Below are positions 53,269-64,000 of a stretch of 64,000 nucleotides of DNA, piece after piece (the first letter of the stretch is position 1; each line of letters opens with the position of its first letter). The stretch lies in contig JACYXH010000249.1 in assembly GCA_026745465.1 (NCBI GenBank), forward strand, positions 92,001-156,000. The letters are read 5' to 3'. The notes below the pieces were generated by a model that saw nothing but the letters and a program-made list of their open reading frames with translations, ran no database searches and had not been told where the DNA came from. The position numbers and the translations under genes were made by a program. Origin of the DNA: Lota lota (lineage: Eukaryota > Chordata > Actinopteri > Gadiformes > Lotidae).

Positions 53269-53859
53269 ATGGCAGATATACGAAAGAAACTTGTGGCGGT
53301 CGGAGACGGCGCGTGCGGAAAAACATGCCTGCTGATCGTGTTCAGCAAGGACGAGTTTCCGGAGGTGTACGTCCCCACTGTGTTTGAGACGTACGTAGCG
53401 GACATAGAGGTGGATTCCAGGCAAGTCCAGTTGGCGCTGTGGGACACTGCTGGCCAAGAGGACTACGATCGCCTTCGTCCGTTATCCTACCCGGACACTG
53501 ATGTCATTCTGATGTGTTTTTCAGTGGACAGTCCAGACTCACTGGAAAACATTTCGGAAAAGTGGGTCCCAGAAGTCAAACACTTCTGTCCCAACGTGCC
53601 CGTCATTTTGGTCGCCAACAAAAAAGATTTACGCAACGACGACAACGTCAAATATGAACTGTCACGGTTAAAACAAGAACCGGTGAAAACGGACGAGGGG
53701 AGAGCTATGGCTATGCGCATCGGGGCGTATGACTATTTGGAGTGTTCCGCTAAAACCAAAGATGGCATATGGGAGGTGTTTGAGACTGCAACGAAGGCAT
53801 CCTTACAAAAAAGACAAAGACGATCGGGTAGCTGTGTGAATTGCTGCCTTTTGCTGTGA
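53269..53859 (+). CDS. rhob: Small GTPase RhoB
   Basis: Single exon, 196 residues, the same length as human RHOB. The ATG at 53269 gives [19 protein letters not shown]; an in-frame TTG 9 bases upstream is not needed. P-loop GDGACGKT, switch [11 protein letters not shown], switch [14 protein letters not shown], base-specificity NKKD and ECSAK are intact, so GTP binding and hydrolysis should work. The tail ends CVNCCLLL, a CAAX box (CLLL, favouring geranylgeranyl) behind two upstream cysteines for palmitate, as RhoB uses to reach endosomes. The stretch KRQRRSGS differs from the human tail KRYGSQNG. RhoB controls actin and endosomal traffic. No intron is typical for RHOB genes. It is the only complete plus-strand gene here. 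Confidence 0.98.
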   Translation: MADIRKKLVAVGDGACGKTCLLIVFSKDEFPEVYVPTVFETYVADIEVDSRQVQLALWDTAGQEDYDRLRPLSYPDTDVILMCFSVDSPDSLENISEKWVPEVKHFCPNVPVILVANKKDLRNDDNVKYELSRLKQEPVKTDEGRAMAMRIGAYDYLECSAKTKDGIWEVFETATKASLQKRQRRSGSCVNCCLLL

Positions 53860-54398
53860 AGGGACATTTGACTAAAAGCTGCTTTTTTTCCAAATGGGGC
53901 TGTGGCGAGGCGCGTCGTCAATATGAAGTGGGGGGACATGTTATGGCAAAGGCCGCAGTGTGGACTACTCAGATGGCCTCTGTTCAACTTATTATTGCTC
54001 GCACACACGCGATCATCACATGATGAATGAACGCCTATGACATGTGTTGCTTGGAGGATTTTAAAGTCAAATGATCCTATTATGGGGGAATACTCAGTTC
54101 TAAATAGATGAGTAGGCTAACAGCATTTTTGTGGAAGATGTATTTTCTGAATCAACGAAACAAAAATAACATGAAATGGTTTGAATGCTGGCCTGAGGTC
54201 AGTTGTAAGTCGAATGCTTCACTTGCACAATGAGGCATTTCATATACAACTTTCTGCTATGGCTATTAGCCTCTGGGGATTCAAATCATTCTGACATAGT
54301 GACAAGACAGTATTAAAAAAAAGAAGAAGAAGCATGTCAGCACATTAGAGGCAGAGTTACGGTGATGGCAATAATACTTTGAATTTCCGCATGTTTAT

Positions 54399-54404
54399 AA
54401 TAAA
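54399..54404 (+). terminator. rhob poly(A) signal
   Basis: AATAAA 540 bases after the rhob stop codon, followed by more A-rich sequence. It would end the mRNA near 54420. Confidence 0.6.
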
Positions 54405-54424
54405 AAACCCAAATGCACTGTAAA

Positions 54425-56690
54425 CGAATGGTGGTCCAAGTGTACATTTGTGAGCAAATTTGCAGATGTAAAGTAAAATGTACATTTGTGTGATTGAGCA
54501 GTAGTTTGCCTAGAATACTAAACTGCTAGGATTTAAGCCAATAATCGGACAGATAGGCTACTATCACAACACAGTAGGCCTAGTACTAAAACGTAAAAAC
54601 ATGCATCATAACAAGAGGACTGCTTAAGCTCATGTTGATATCCTGAAAGTGTGTAGGCCTATGAAAAAATGATGAAGCAAGCAGCCGACAGGAAGCAAAA
54701 AGTGTATAAAGAAGGCTTTGTACTATGAGTAAGCCAAACAATTGCAAATGAGCTATGGATATGTAAGATGGAAACCCTTTATATTGCAGACCATTCATTA
54801 GAATATAGTAATTTCACATTGCAATTGATCTGTAATTAGATTTTGAGAAAGTTCAGCCCAAGTTCACTGTGCCTGGCCTGAAGTGTTATGCAGCCTTACT
54901 GTTGTTCTAGTGGGTGGGCTTGTTGTAATGTCAATGTTGAACATTAGGTAAAGACATTGATGTATTCATTGATTCATTACAAATGTTTAGAAATGAGATA
55001 ACACCATTTGACGTGTCGTTTTTATCACACAGAAACATCAATAGGGCCACAAATTGACATTTCAGTTGATTTACTGCGGGTTTAAATGTAGTGCAGATGA
55101 CATGGTGCATGGACATTCCTCCTTTTACCTCTGACTCAATAGCAACAGAAATGAATAGCTCCAAACCAGTCACCTGCATCTCACATATAACTATATTGAA
55201 TTCAGTCATCAAGGGAAATATATACAATTAAGTTAACAGGGAGTGAACATTTGAAAGAAGAAAAATCCCTAACATCACGAAAATGATGATATGTCATTTA
55301 CATATCTGAAGTCCTACCTCCTTTCAGATAAAATAGAACAAAGTATGTATTATGTCAACTTTTTTTTAAAGAACATGAAGTAAACATATTTGCAGACTGT
55401 AAAGGGGAAATCGGACATAATAACTACAAAAAATAAATAAAGGTGGCCAATAATAGTTCCAGACCTATGATTGGTATTGAACAAACATTCTGCAACACAT
55501 GATCCAGTCCTTCAGCCATTAGGGGCTGGTTGGTTCTTTCACAACCCATACGATGGCAGTATCCACTGATTAACGGTTGCATTCCCAGTCAGGGAAAAAT
55601 TGTAAATATATATAAATATGCGTTAAAGCCCTCGAATTTGATATCGCTGATGATATACGCAAGTATTTTTTCGGTCCTCTGTGTGTCAGGTAAGCAGTAG
55701 ATTTACTTCACACTACTTGACACCCATACACCCCACTAAGCCCACATGTCTTCAAATCCTAGAAATGCCCCATATCATTGCCAACACTTTTCAACTAAGA
55801 TCAACAATTTGATGTGCACCATTTTAACTACACAGGCTTTAGACTTAATATTTATAATAATCAATGCTTCTTGATTGTTTGGAATAATTGCATTATATTT
55901 TAACATGAACATATTATATGCCCGTTGATTTCACTTGAGAGAATCTGATATAGTTGGGTGTGATTAAATATAAAAATAAATTGTGTATTTAATTTTGTCC
56001 TACCTATACAGTAAAAACAAATTGTTGCAGAATAAAAGTACAATGAATAGTTAAAGAAGAAGCCCTTACACCCAACTACATATTAACCACTTGAAATGGC
56101 AACGCTTTTTTCAGCTTTTTTTCAAACTACAATTTCATAGTAGTTTCTCCAATACTTAGATATTTAAATGTCTTTTCTTGAGTGTGACGTGGTTAAATCT
56201 TCGACTAGTAGAACACTAATAGTGCATATCACCATCTAGGATTACAACCTCTGTTTTACTACTACCAAGGTGTGAAAACAGCACGTAAGAATTAGAAGCT
56301 TAAAACCAATATTATGATGTTGTGTCGGCTTGACATTGTGCCCAATATTGTGTCCCATTGTCAATTATATATTAATAATACACTGGTAAACATATGCAGT
56401 ACAGTTTCTTTATTAATGAATTTGTACTGGGGAATTTACACAAGTACATTCAAGGACAGTATCTTGAACAAGATCACAAATTACACTGAAACAATAAACC
56501 AAAATTAGGACGGGGTGTCATGGGAATGGGTATCATGGACAATACTTGTTTGTGGTTAACCTTTTTATGTGTTACTACATAATAATTTACGATTTAAATT
56601 GTCATGTCTTACTTCTTAAACATAGAAAGATGAAAACCCGGACATGCTATTGAGTAAAACATAACTTGTATGTTGAGAAGTTAGTTGTTT
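54425..56690. other. Intergenic stretch between rhob and apob
   Basis: AT-rich with no splice-supported frame, RNA gene or clear repeat. HS1BP3, GDF7 and LDAH, which lie between RHOB and APOB in human, are absent. The right end should hold the apob 3' UTR. Confidence 0.6.
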
Positions 56691-59600
56691 TTAAGCAAAC
56701 AACGGGAATGGAATGTCAATATCCATTTGTCTGTCACTTACTCTCACATACTGCTCAAACGCTTTTGTATTCACTTTAAGATACTTAATAACATTGTTGT
56801 GGAAAGCATTCAACCGTTTTACCATGATGTCAATCCAGGACTGGATGTCAGCCTGAAGCTGTTCAACAGACATGTCAGCTAAAACATTCTGGCACCTGGT
56901 TTTGATGATGTTGAAATAGTCCATAACAATTCTTCTGGCCTCAGCAATATGCTTGGTGAAATCAGCCAGGACATTGGAGTTCATGACATCAGCATACACA
57001 TTAGTAGCCCAAGCAGACAACCTTTCTCGATTTTGAGTGTTAAGGGAACTAAAGAGTTCCTCAGTTTTCTCAACTGAAGCATTAATTAACATTGAAAACC
57101 TCTTAAGAATGTCTTCTAATTGAATGTCCCCCAATTTCTTTATCACAGCAATTATTTGACTCCTGATTCTCTTCATTGCAATTACTAAGTCATCGAGGAT
57201 TTCCTTTCCTTTGACAATGTGACTAGTGCCAGGGAAACTGAATTCAAGCCCTCTGAAATATTCAAGGACTGCCATAAACTTAGAGGCAAATAATTCTGGA
57301 ACTTTTACAATCACGTCTTCGGCCACTTCTGCAACAAAGGTGGACATTTTACGGTAGATTTCCAGGCCAGACATTTTCTCTGCATATCCTGGCATTTGGA
57401 ATTGTGTCTCTCTGAGGAATTTAATGGCTGCATCAAGGATAACTCTGATGCTCTTTTGATATTCTCTGAGAATCAACATAGTGCTATCTGAGACCCTGAT
57501 GGACATTTGAGAAATATCCATTGCTCTCAAGTTGTCAGAAGTCCTCTTTAACATTACTGTACCCTGTTTCCTAACCTCTTCAATGGGACCTTTAAGATTT
57601 GTAGCAAGCTTGGTGATTTTGTTGTAGGTCCTACCAATTTGAAAAGAGACCATTTCCTGGATGTGAAAGGTTGCAGGCACAGCTTTTTTCAATCTCAGCA
57701 TCATTTCATAAGGCATCTCCATGTTCCATGTTGTCTGGACACTTAGCTTTTCCCAATTCATTACAGACATCTTCATGGCCAAGATTTCAACATCATCGGA
57801 GGGTGCAGACTGAAAAAGTAAGAATATGTTAATGCAATCTCATACTATTGTCAGTAGAAGCATGTCAAACATCTGTTTAAAAAACAAACGCATCTCATCA
57901 GGTGGTAAATGGAATGAAACATGTCTTACCGGGTAGCGGCCGTAGACTCTTCCCCTCACTTGTTGTGGAACCTTAGTCTGCAACTGGAATCCAACAAGTC
58001 CACTTGATGGGCAGGACATAGAGATGATGATTCCCTCCTGTGGATTTCCAAGTATCTCCTGGTTGATGTCCATTTTTAATACAGGTAGATTGATCTTTGC
58101 TGAATTTTTAATGGAAGCATCCACAGCTCCATTGTTAAAGCTGATCGTGCTGTCATGGTTTCCCTCCACCATTGTGTGCTTTACAGAATACAAAGATGCC
58201 AGTTTGATTCCGTTGACTCTGTTCATTATGCTAGTTCCCTCAAACTTGCCATTCAGAACCTCAAAGATCAAGGAGATTGAGGAGGCATTCAACTTCATGG
58301 TAATATCGCCCTGGTTCATGACACTTGCATCAGTTTTAAGCGTGATCATTGCTGACTTCATGGAGAACTCGTATGTCACATCACCCAGGACCGGGATGAT
58401 GATGTCCCTCTGCATTTTAGCAAGGATGGCAACAGCTTTGTCTTTGCCAACAATCATGTTTGATTGAAGAACTTTGGCGTTGGCATTTATGAAATCCATG
58501 ATTGGCTCCATGCCAAGATGAATGACAATGGCATCACCGGCCTTTGTGCATTTGAGCTTGGCCTCCAAATCAATGGTCTGCTTAGTTGTGGTCAGGAGCG
58601 TGCTCAGTCCAGTGTCTTCCCACAGAGAGTAGTCTACCAGTTTGGGGCTAGTCAGACCAAAGAATGGAACATTTATTTCAGGAATCGTAATAGGCTTTTT
58701 AAGAACATCAAGATTGGCATCTCCATTGACCTGTGCAAAGATCTGAATTTCCCTCTCACCATTGTCCATTGTAAAGCGATGTGAGTATTTGAATTGATTG
58801 AACCTGGCAAGACCTGTCCAGCTGGCCTGCTGCACATCCAAATTGGCACTGATTGCAACATCATTCTGGAAATCTGTCTTTCCGATGAGTTTCATGGGTA
58901 GGGTTACCTTGACATTGGCCTTGTTCTTGGTGTCAAATATCAGCTCATATGGGGCGACCACAGCCAGGACAGAGTTTGCAAGAGTTCCAGCTACTGGTCC
59001 GACCAGCTCAGCATTAAGAGAAGCATCCAAAATAATTTTCAGGTCTTCAGTCTTAGCCTGGAATTTCATCACTGCCATACTGTTCTTCATGAAAGGACTT
59101 TCTGTCTCAACCTTGCCCTCAACGATGATATAGCGAGTAAAGTGAATTTCAGCAACAACATTTTCAATCAACTTGAAGATGTCACTCTTTGTTTCGTAGT
59201 TGTAAGTCACTCTGGCAGTGGAGATGTCCATCACAGCCTCCATGTCACTCTTGTGTGCTACATCATCTGAGAAACCCTTAAGAGCGTATGTTCCCTGGCC
59301 CTTGTTGTTAACACTGACAGTAAAAATTCCATCCTTAAGCTGTGCAATCATCTTCTGGTTAGCAGAAGCTTCACTGGAGAGGCTGAGGAGTGGCATGTTG
59401 ACTCCATGTTTGTATGTTGTATCCAGAGTGGCAGACATTTGGCTGTCAATGGACAGCAAAGCGTTGCTGACAAGCTCTGCTTCGTAAGGCTCAGTTGTAG
59501 CCTTGGCAATGGTCTTAGCAGAAGCCTGAGCTGACAGGCCATGGAGACTCATTGACCCTTGGTGGTCAATGGTAAATGCTGTGTGTACTGCCTTGATGTT

Positions 59601-62600
59601 TTCAGAGAAAGACAGACGGCTTCTCTCGGGCATGGCCAAATAAATGCTGGTATCCAAAGTGTAAGCAAGAAGGTCAAAAGTGGATGTTGCCTGTGAGTTA
59701 AGGTTCATTGTGAACTCTGGAGTGACTGCTGTAGTGGTGGTGTTTGCCAGATCAGCAGTGGTCTGGAGTTGGTAGTTAGGTGAGACAATTTTGAACTCTC
59801 CAGAGAGTTTTCCAAAACAAGGAATCCTGGTCATGTCAGAGACTTTGTCTTTCAGTTCCATGGTGAGTGTTTCATAATCAAAAGACTTGATCTTTTCAAT
59901 CATTCTGATACAATACATGATGACATCATCAACCGTTTGCTTGTAGTCAAAAGCAGACATGCCATTAATCAACTCCTTCACTGGTGCCATTATTTTGTTA
60001 AACATAGGCTGGACATCAATTGCTTTAAGAGCAGCCAATGCAGAATGAATCCTTTCCCTGATCCTGTACTGTTTCATAATTTCAATGGCCTCATCCATGA
60101 TTTTCTCAATGATCTTTTCCACCTCATAGTTGGACAGGAACTCTTCGATCTTTACATAAATATGATTGACCTTGTTGTCAATGTTGCTTTTCTTGATCCA
60201 TGCCATTATATCAGCCTTGATTGCTTTCAGCATGTTGTTAAGTTCCTCAGTTGGGAACTTGTTCATCATGTTGTAAATATTCTTTTCCATTGCTTGAACA
60301 AAGCCTAGTAGGATTTGCATTAACAGCTGGGGAGTGATTTGATCAATGGCACCTTTAAGCTCTTCCACCTTTCCACGAATCCGGGCAGTCATTTCAGAGG
60401 AGGCATCGAAATTCCTCAGATTGTCCATGCTGTTGTCTACCAGCCTCACAACTAGATTCTTCAATTCTTCAATAGTTTCAGGCAGATACTCTAAAAATGG
60501 AATCTGAATGAAGTGGGTATCGCTGCTCTTGTCATAATTCACAGAACCAGAGATTGAGTAGTCATGGTTCTCACTGGCCCCATTGAAGAAGGTTGTGGCG
60601 AGAGCTCCCTTCATTGCCATTCCCATTTTTTCAGCTTTGTTGAATACAGTTAATTCATGATCAAGTGCATGGTTGTTCATTTTAGATGCAATGCTCACTG
60701 TGACACTCTGCTCTTTAAGGGACATCACACCGTTGAACTTGTTGTCCATGTTTGTCTTGTAGCTGGCCCCATTTTGTAGCTCGTGAGTGGTTGAGGCCCT
60801 GTACTCAAATGAATGAATCATGGCGCGGGGCTCTGCCTTCAGAAGGAATTTGCTGTAGAGCTCACCACTCTGCTGTCCATACAGTTGGATTTCTCCATTT
60901 GAATTCAGAATAGCATCAATAGACAGGGTGAATGGTGCAGCAATGGTTTTAACAGTGCTGTCAAGACGAAGAGATTGAGTATTGAGGTTAGCCATGTTGT
61001 TGAACTTCATGGTCCAATCAGCAATCTCCATGTCACTGGTATGTGTCATTTGAGAACCCAGGAGTTTTCCATTTGTGTTGCACTTTGCAGAAAGGATCAT
61101 ATCAACAAATTTGAATTCATAAGTGTGCCTGAGCTGTTCTTCAGACAACAATCCTGTCGTTATGCCAGTCAGCTCTATTGTGTAGGGCTTTGCTATGAAC
61201 TGGGCCTCATTCACAAAGTTGACTTCCAAAATCCTCAGATCATTTTTTACATTGACTGAAGTGGTAAAACTCTCAACGTCAACTGTGATGTCATGCTTAT
61301 AGTAGTTTCTGGTATTGAGGATGTTGTCTGTCTTGGAGCTTAATGTCAGAGATCTGAGTGTTAGAGCCAGGGAATGGGTGTTGTCAGTCTTCATCTCACC
61401 AAGCGATCCCACCATGTTGTTGGAGAAGGAGCAGCCATCCTTATTCACTCTGAGGTTCAACCTATTCCTGGTGTTGGCATCAAAGACATTGGCCTTGAAT
61501 ATACTGTTGAGATAGACCTCTGAGCTGCGAGCCTTGGCATCAACACTCAATTCCACTGTGTTCTCCTCAACGGTCCCTTTTGTGTTGATGGTCATGGTGG
61601 CTCCCGAAGTGTCAACTGCGCCAGCAAAAACATTCTCAAAGGTCAACGGGCTGCTCTGTGTAGTTGTGGTACAGCTGGTGATCAGGCCATTTGTGTTCAG
61701 GCTCATAGTTGCCTTGTGAGAGGCGCGGCTTGCAAAGATGTTTAGAGAGGCATCAGTGTTGATCTCAATGCTGGAAGGGTTCATTGAACCAGAAAGCAGA
61801 GAGTAGACATTGTTCACTGTATCATCAGCCTGATTTTCTACCCTGATAGTGGCCCCTTCTCTAGAGGCAGTGAAATCTACCTGGTTACGAATCATTCTCT
61901 TATCAGCTTTGGTGGCAGAGTTGGACTGGATTGTAAGCTTGGCATCTTTGTAACCAAAGGTAAACTTAGTGGTGTGCTTCAGTGGGTCAACGTTTACGTT
62001 GGTGTTGGATTCAATCAGGAGTTGCTCGTTAGCAAAGGTGGCTGTGGCTTTGTTGAAAAGCTCCAGGAACGCAGAATTTACTCTCAGTGTGGCTTCGGTT
62101 TTTGCTTCTTTCTTCAAAGGTTCAGCAGAAAACGTTTGGGAATAGCTGGTGCTGGCTGACGTGGATCCAACTGTCAGACTTCCATCCATGTTAGCATCTC
62201 CAGTAAGCATATTGGAGGCTAGAGAGCAGTGAGAGGTGATGTCAAAAGATGTTTGTAGACCCAGGGGGCTGAAGGCCTTCCCATTGTAGCTGCTAGTAGA
62301 CAACACTTTGTCTGTGATGGCAATTTTTTCCAAGACCTCAAAACTTGTCTCAATGAATCTGTGCTTCAGAGAGCCATCAAGGGTAACCTTGATCGCATCT
62401 TGTGGTGTGTCACTAATTTCTGCAGCTCCTTTAAATCAAAACAGAACAACATCAGTACAAATATTGCTATTTTACCCTTAATACATTATATTTATTTGCT
62501 AGTACATTTGTGAACATATCAAACAAGATCAACTTACCCTCAGATGTGAATGAGAGCAGTTCCATGGGACTGTCAGCGATGACTTTGATCTTAGCCACAT

Positions 62601-64000
62601 AGCTCGGCGACTCTAAGGTGTTGTTGCCAGCAGAGATCGTTCCCTCCAAGTTGTAATAGTTGGACTTGACCTTTCCAGACACTTCCATCATTCCCATGAG
62701 AGGCAAGGTGAGGTCATAGTCTGAGGGGATGGTGAATGTGGGGATGCTGATCTCCATAGGAGAAACCTCAAGAGCCATCTGAGGCATTAAAATGTGTGGT
62801 GTGGTGAGCATGGGAGGTATCCGGAACTCCTGGGATGTTTTTCCTCCGAGAGGCAGTGCAAGAGTGAAGGTTACACGGTCCTTGTTGAACTTGTATCTGA
62901 ACTGGCTTTCACTAGTAAAAAAAACAACAACAAAATATGTTAGGGCAGTTGACATGACATTTTTATATTGTATGCAAAAGATAAAGCAGTATTTATTTAT
63001 ATATCACATTTATATTTTATATATCACAACTTACAGATTCATGAACAGGTTTTCAGGCATGGTAGGCTTTTCCAGCGCTGCCAGGCTGTTCTTCAGAGTG
63101 TGAACATAAGGAACATCATAGACGATCTTGTCCATCCAGATATTGCCAGTCTGTTGAAAAATATGTTTCGTGTTTAGTTTGTCTACTATGTTTTATAATA
63201 ATTCCTAAAAACAAATATTTTCTTTGGTAAAACTGTAAAATGATGAAATACAAAATAATTATTTCTTACCTCAAGAGCCTTGGTGTAGATATGACGTAAT
63301 TTCATGTCAGTCTTGACCACCTGCTGGTCCATCATTTCATTCATAAGCAGCTCCATCCAGTCCTGGAGAGCTTCCGTGTAAGGCTTGAGCATCTTGATGT
63401 CAGAATTCATGTTCGACGTTAGGCTAACCTCAGCCTGATCCTTACCTTCAATCAAAAAAGAATATCATTTGAACCACTGTCCACAACAACATGAGACTTT
63501 GGATGGGTCACAGTCCCAACTAGTTGACTATATCGCACCATATTTGAAGACGACTGCCTGGACAGAGTTGGTCGCTGGCAGCTTGACATCGCTCTTGATC
63601 TCCAGGACAAGGTCCTCGGAGTTCTTCAATGTGGCTGTGATGGAAGCGTCGGTTTTCATGGAGGGCACTATCAGCTGCATCTGCAGCATCCCATCTGTAT
63701 GGTCCTGAAGTCTGCAATAAATACAATCATCCCCCCCCACAAATGCTTAAACTATTTTCCAACTGAAAGCATTTCAACACAGAGTAGGTGTCACATTTCT
63801 CTAGAACTGTTAAAGAAATTGCCAAAATGTTTTAGACAAACAATCGAGCGTTTGATTGAGGGTGACTTATTAACTTACTTGGCACGGCTGATCAGAGACA
63901 ACTGGGGGATGTTCTTGTTGGTGATGTCAAACGTAAGAGATTTGCCTTTTGAGCTGCTGTCCACCATGCCAACTCTGATGCCGGTCTCCACATCGTAATC
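56691..64000 (-). CDS. apob: Apolipoprotein B, 3' part (continues past the right edge)
   Basis: Seven exons are visible: at least 64000-63889, 63711-63539, 63445-63270, 63150-63035, 62912-62536, one giant exon 62428-57930 (about 1500 codons) and the last, 57810-56691, ending FPLFA and TAA. The translation is the repetitive alternation of amphipathic strands and helices of apoB, with segments like LPLMGMMEVSGKVKSNYYNLEG, then a helical domain (MNKFPTEELNNMLKAIKAD) and a second one in the last exon. The giant penultimate exon is the counterpart of human exon 26 (about 7.6 kb there), so the lipid-binding part is shorter. The N-terminal vitellogenin-like domain lies outside. ApoB is the scaffold of VLDL, LDL and, in fish, yolk-syncytial lipoproteins. 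Which fish paralog (apoba or apobb) cannot be told. Confidence 0.93.

Noticed and set aside
58024-62159. Several plus-strand frames of 60-147 codons
   Set aside because: All lie opposite the giant apoB exon and have no motif or splice logic of their own.

Overview
The window is vertebrate and almost certainly teleost fish DNA. Genes are split by GT-AG introns, dinucleotide microsatellites are long and frequent, and there is a Tc1-type transposon and a tRNA-derived SINE of fish type. The gene order and strands match human chromosome 2p24: TTC32(-), MATN3(-), LAPTM4A(-), SDC1(-), PUM2(-), RHOB(+), APOB(-). WDR35, which lies between TTC32 and MATN3 in human, is not visible here. The density of long AC tracts recalls gadid (cod-type) genomes, but I cannot name the species.

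Layout. 1-8.1 kb holds two convergent egg-envelope (zona pellucida domain) genes: the 3' end of one on +, and a 19-exon paralog on - with a signal-peptide exon and a ZP-N/ZP-C module. A collapsed third copy lies between them. 8.3-10.5 kb is a nearly perfect 2.2 kb palindrome that carries a short telomere-like repeat in one arm. 11.5-12.3 kb is ttc32. 12.6-16.9 kb is repeats (poly-C/AC tract, a 43-bp minisatellite, an AT tract) with no convincing gene. 16.9-22.0 kb is a matrilin-3 gene with one VWA, one EGF, a Pro/Thr/His-rich N-terminal domain and a U12-type AT-AC intron in the coiled coil. 23.9-30.5 kb is laptm4a. 31.5-34.5 kb is a small, highly divergent syndecan at the SDC1 position, with a Tc1 copy in an intron. 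About 34.8-52.5 kb is pum2 with a long 3' region. 53.1-54.4 kb is the intronless rhob. 56.7-64.0 kb is the 3' two-thirds or so of an apolipoprotein B gene that runs off the window.

The genes do not form a pathway. They are a conserved vertebrate neighbourhood: egg coat proteins, cartilage matrix (matrilin) beside a cell-surface proteoglycan (the known matrilin-syndecan pairing), a lysosomal membrane protein, an RNA-binding translational repressor, a small GTPase and a lipoprotein scaffold. The most unusual items are the tail-less syndecan, the giant palindrome with its telomeric repeat, the AT-AC intron, a one-base frame break inside a conserved pum2 exon, and a duplicated splice donor in ttc32. 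Exon coordinates were read by eye and may be off by a base or two.
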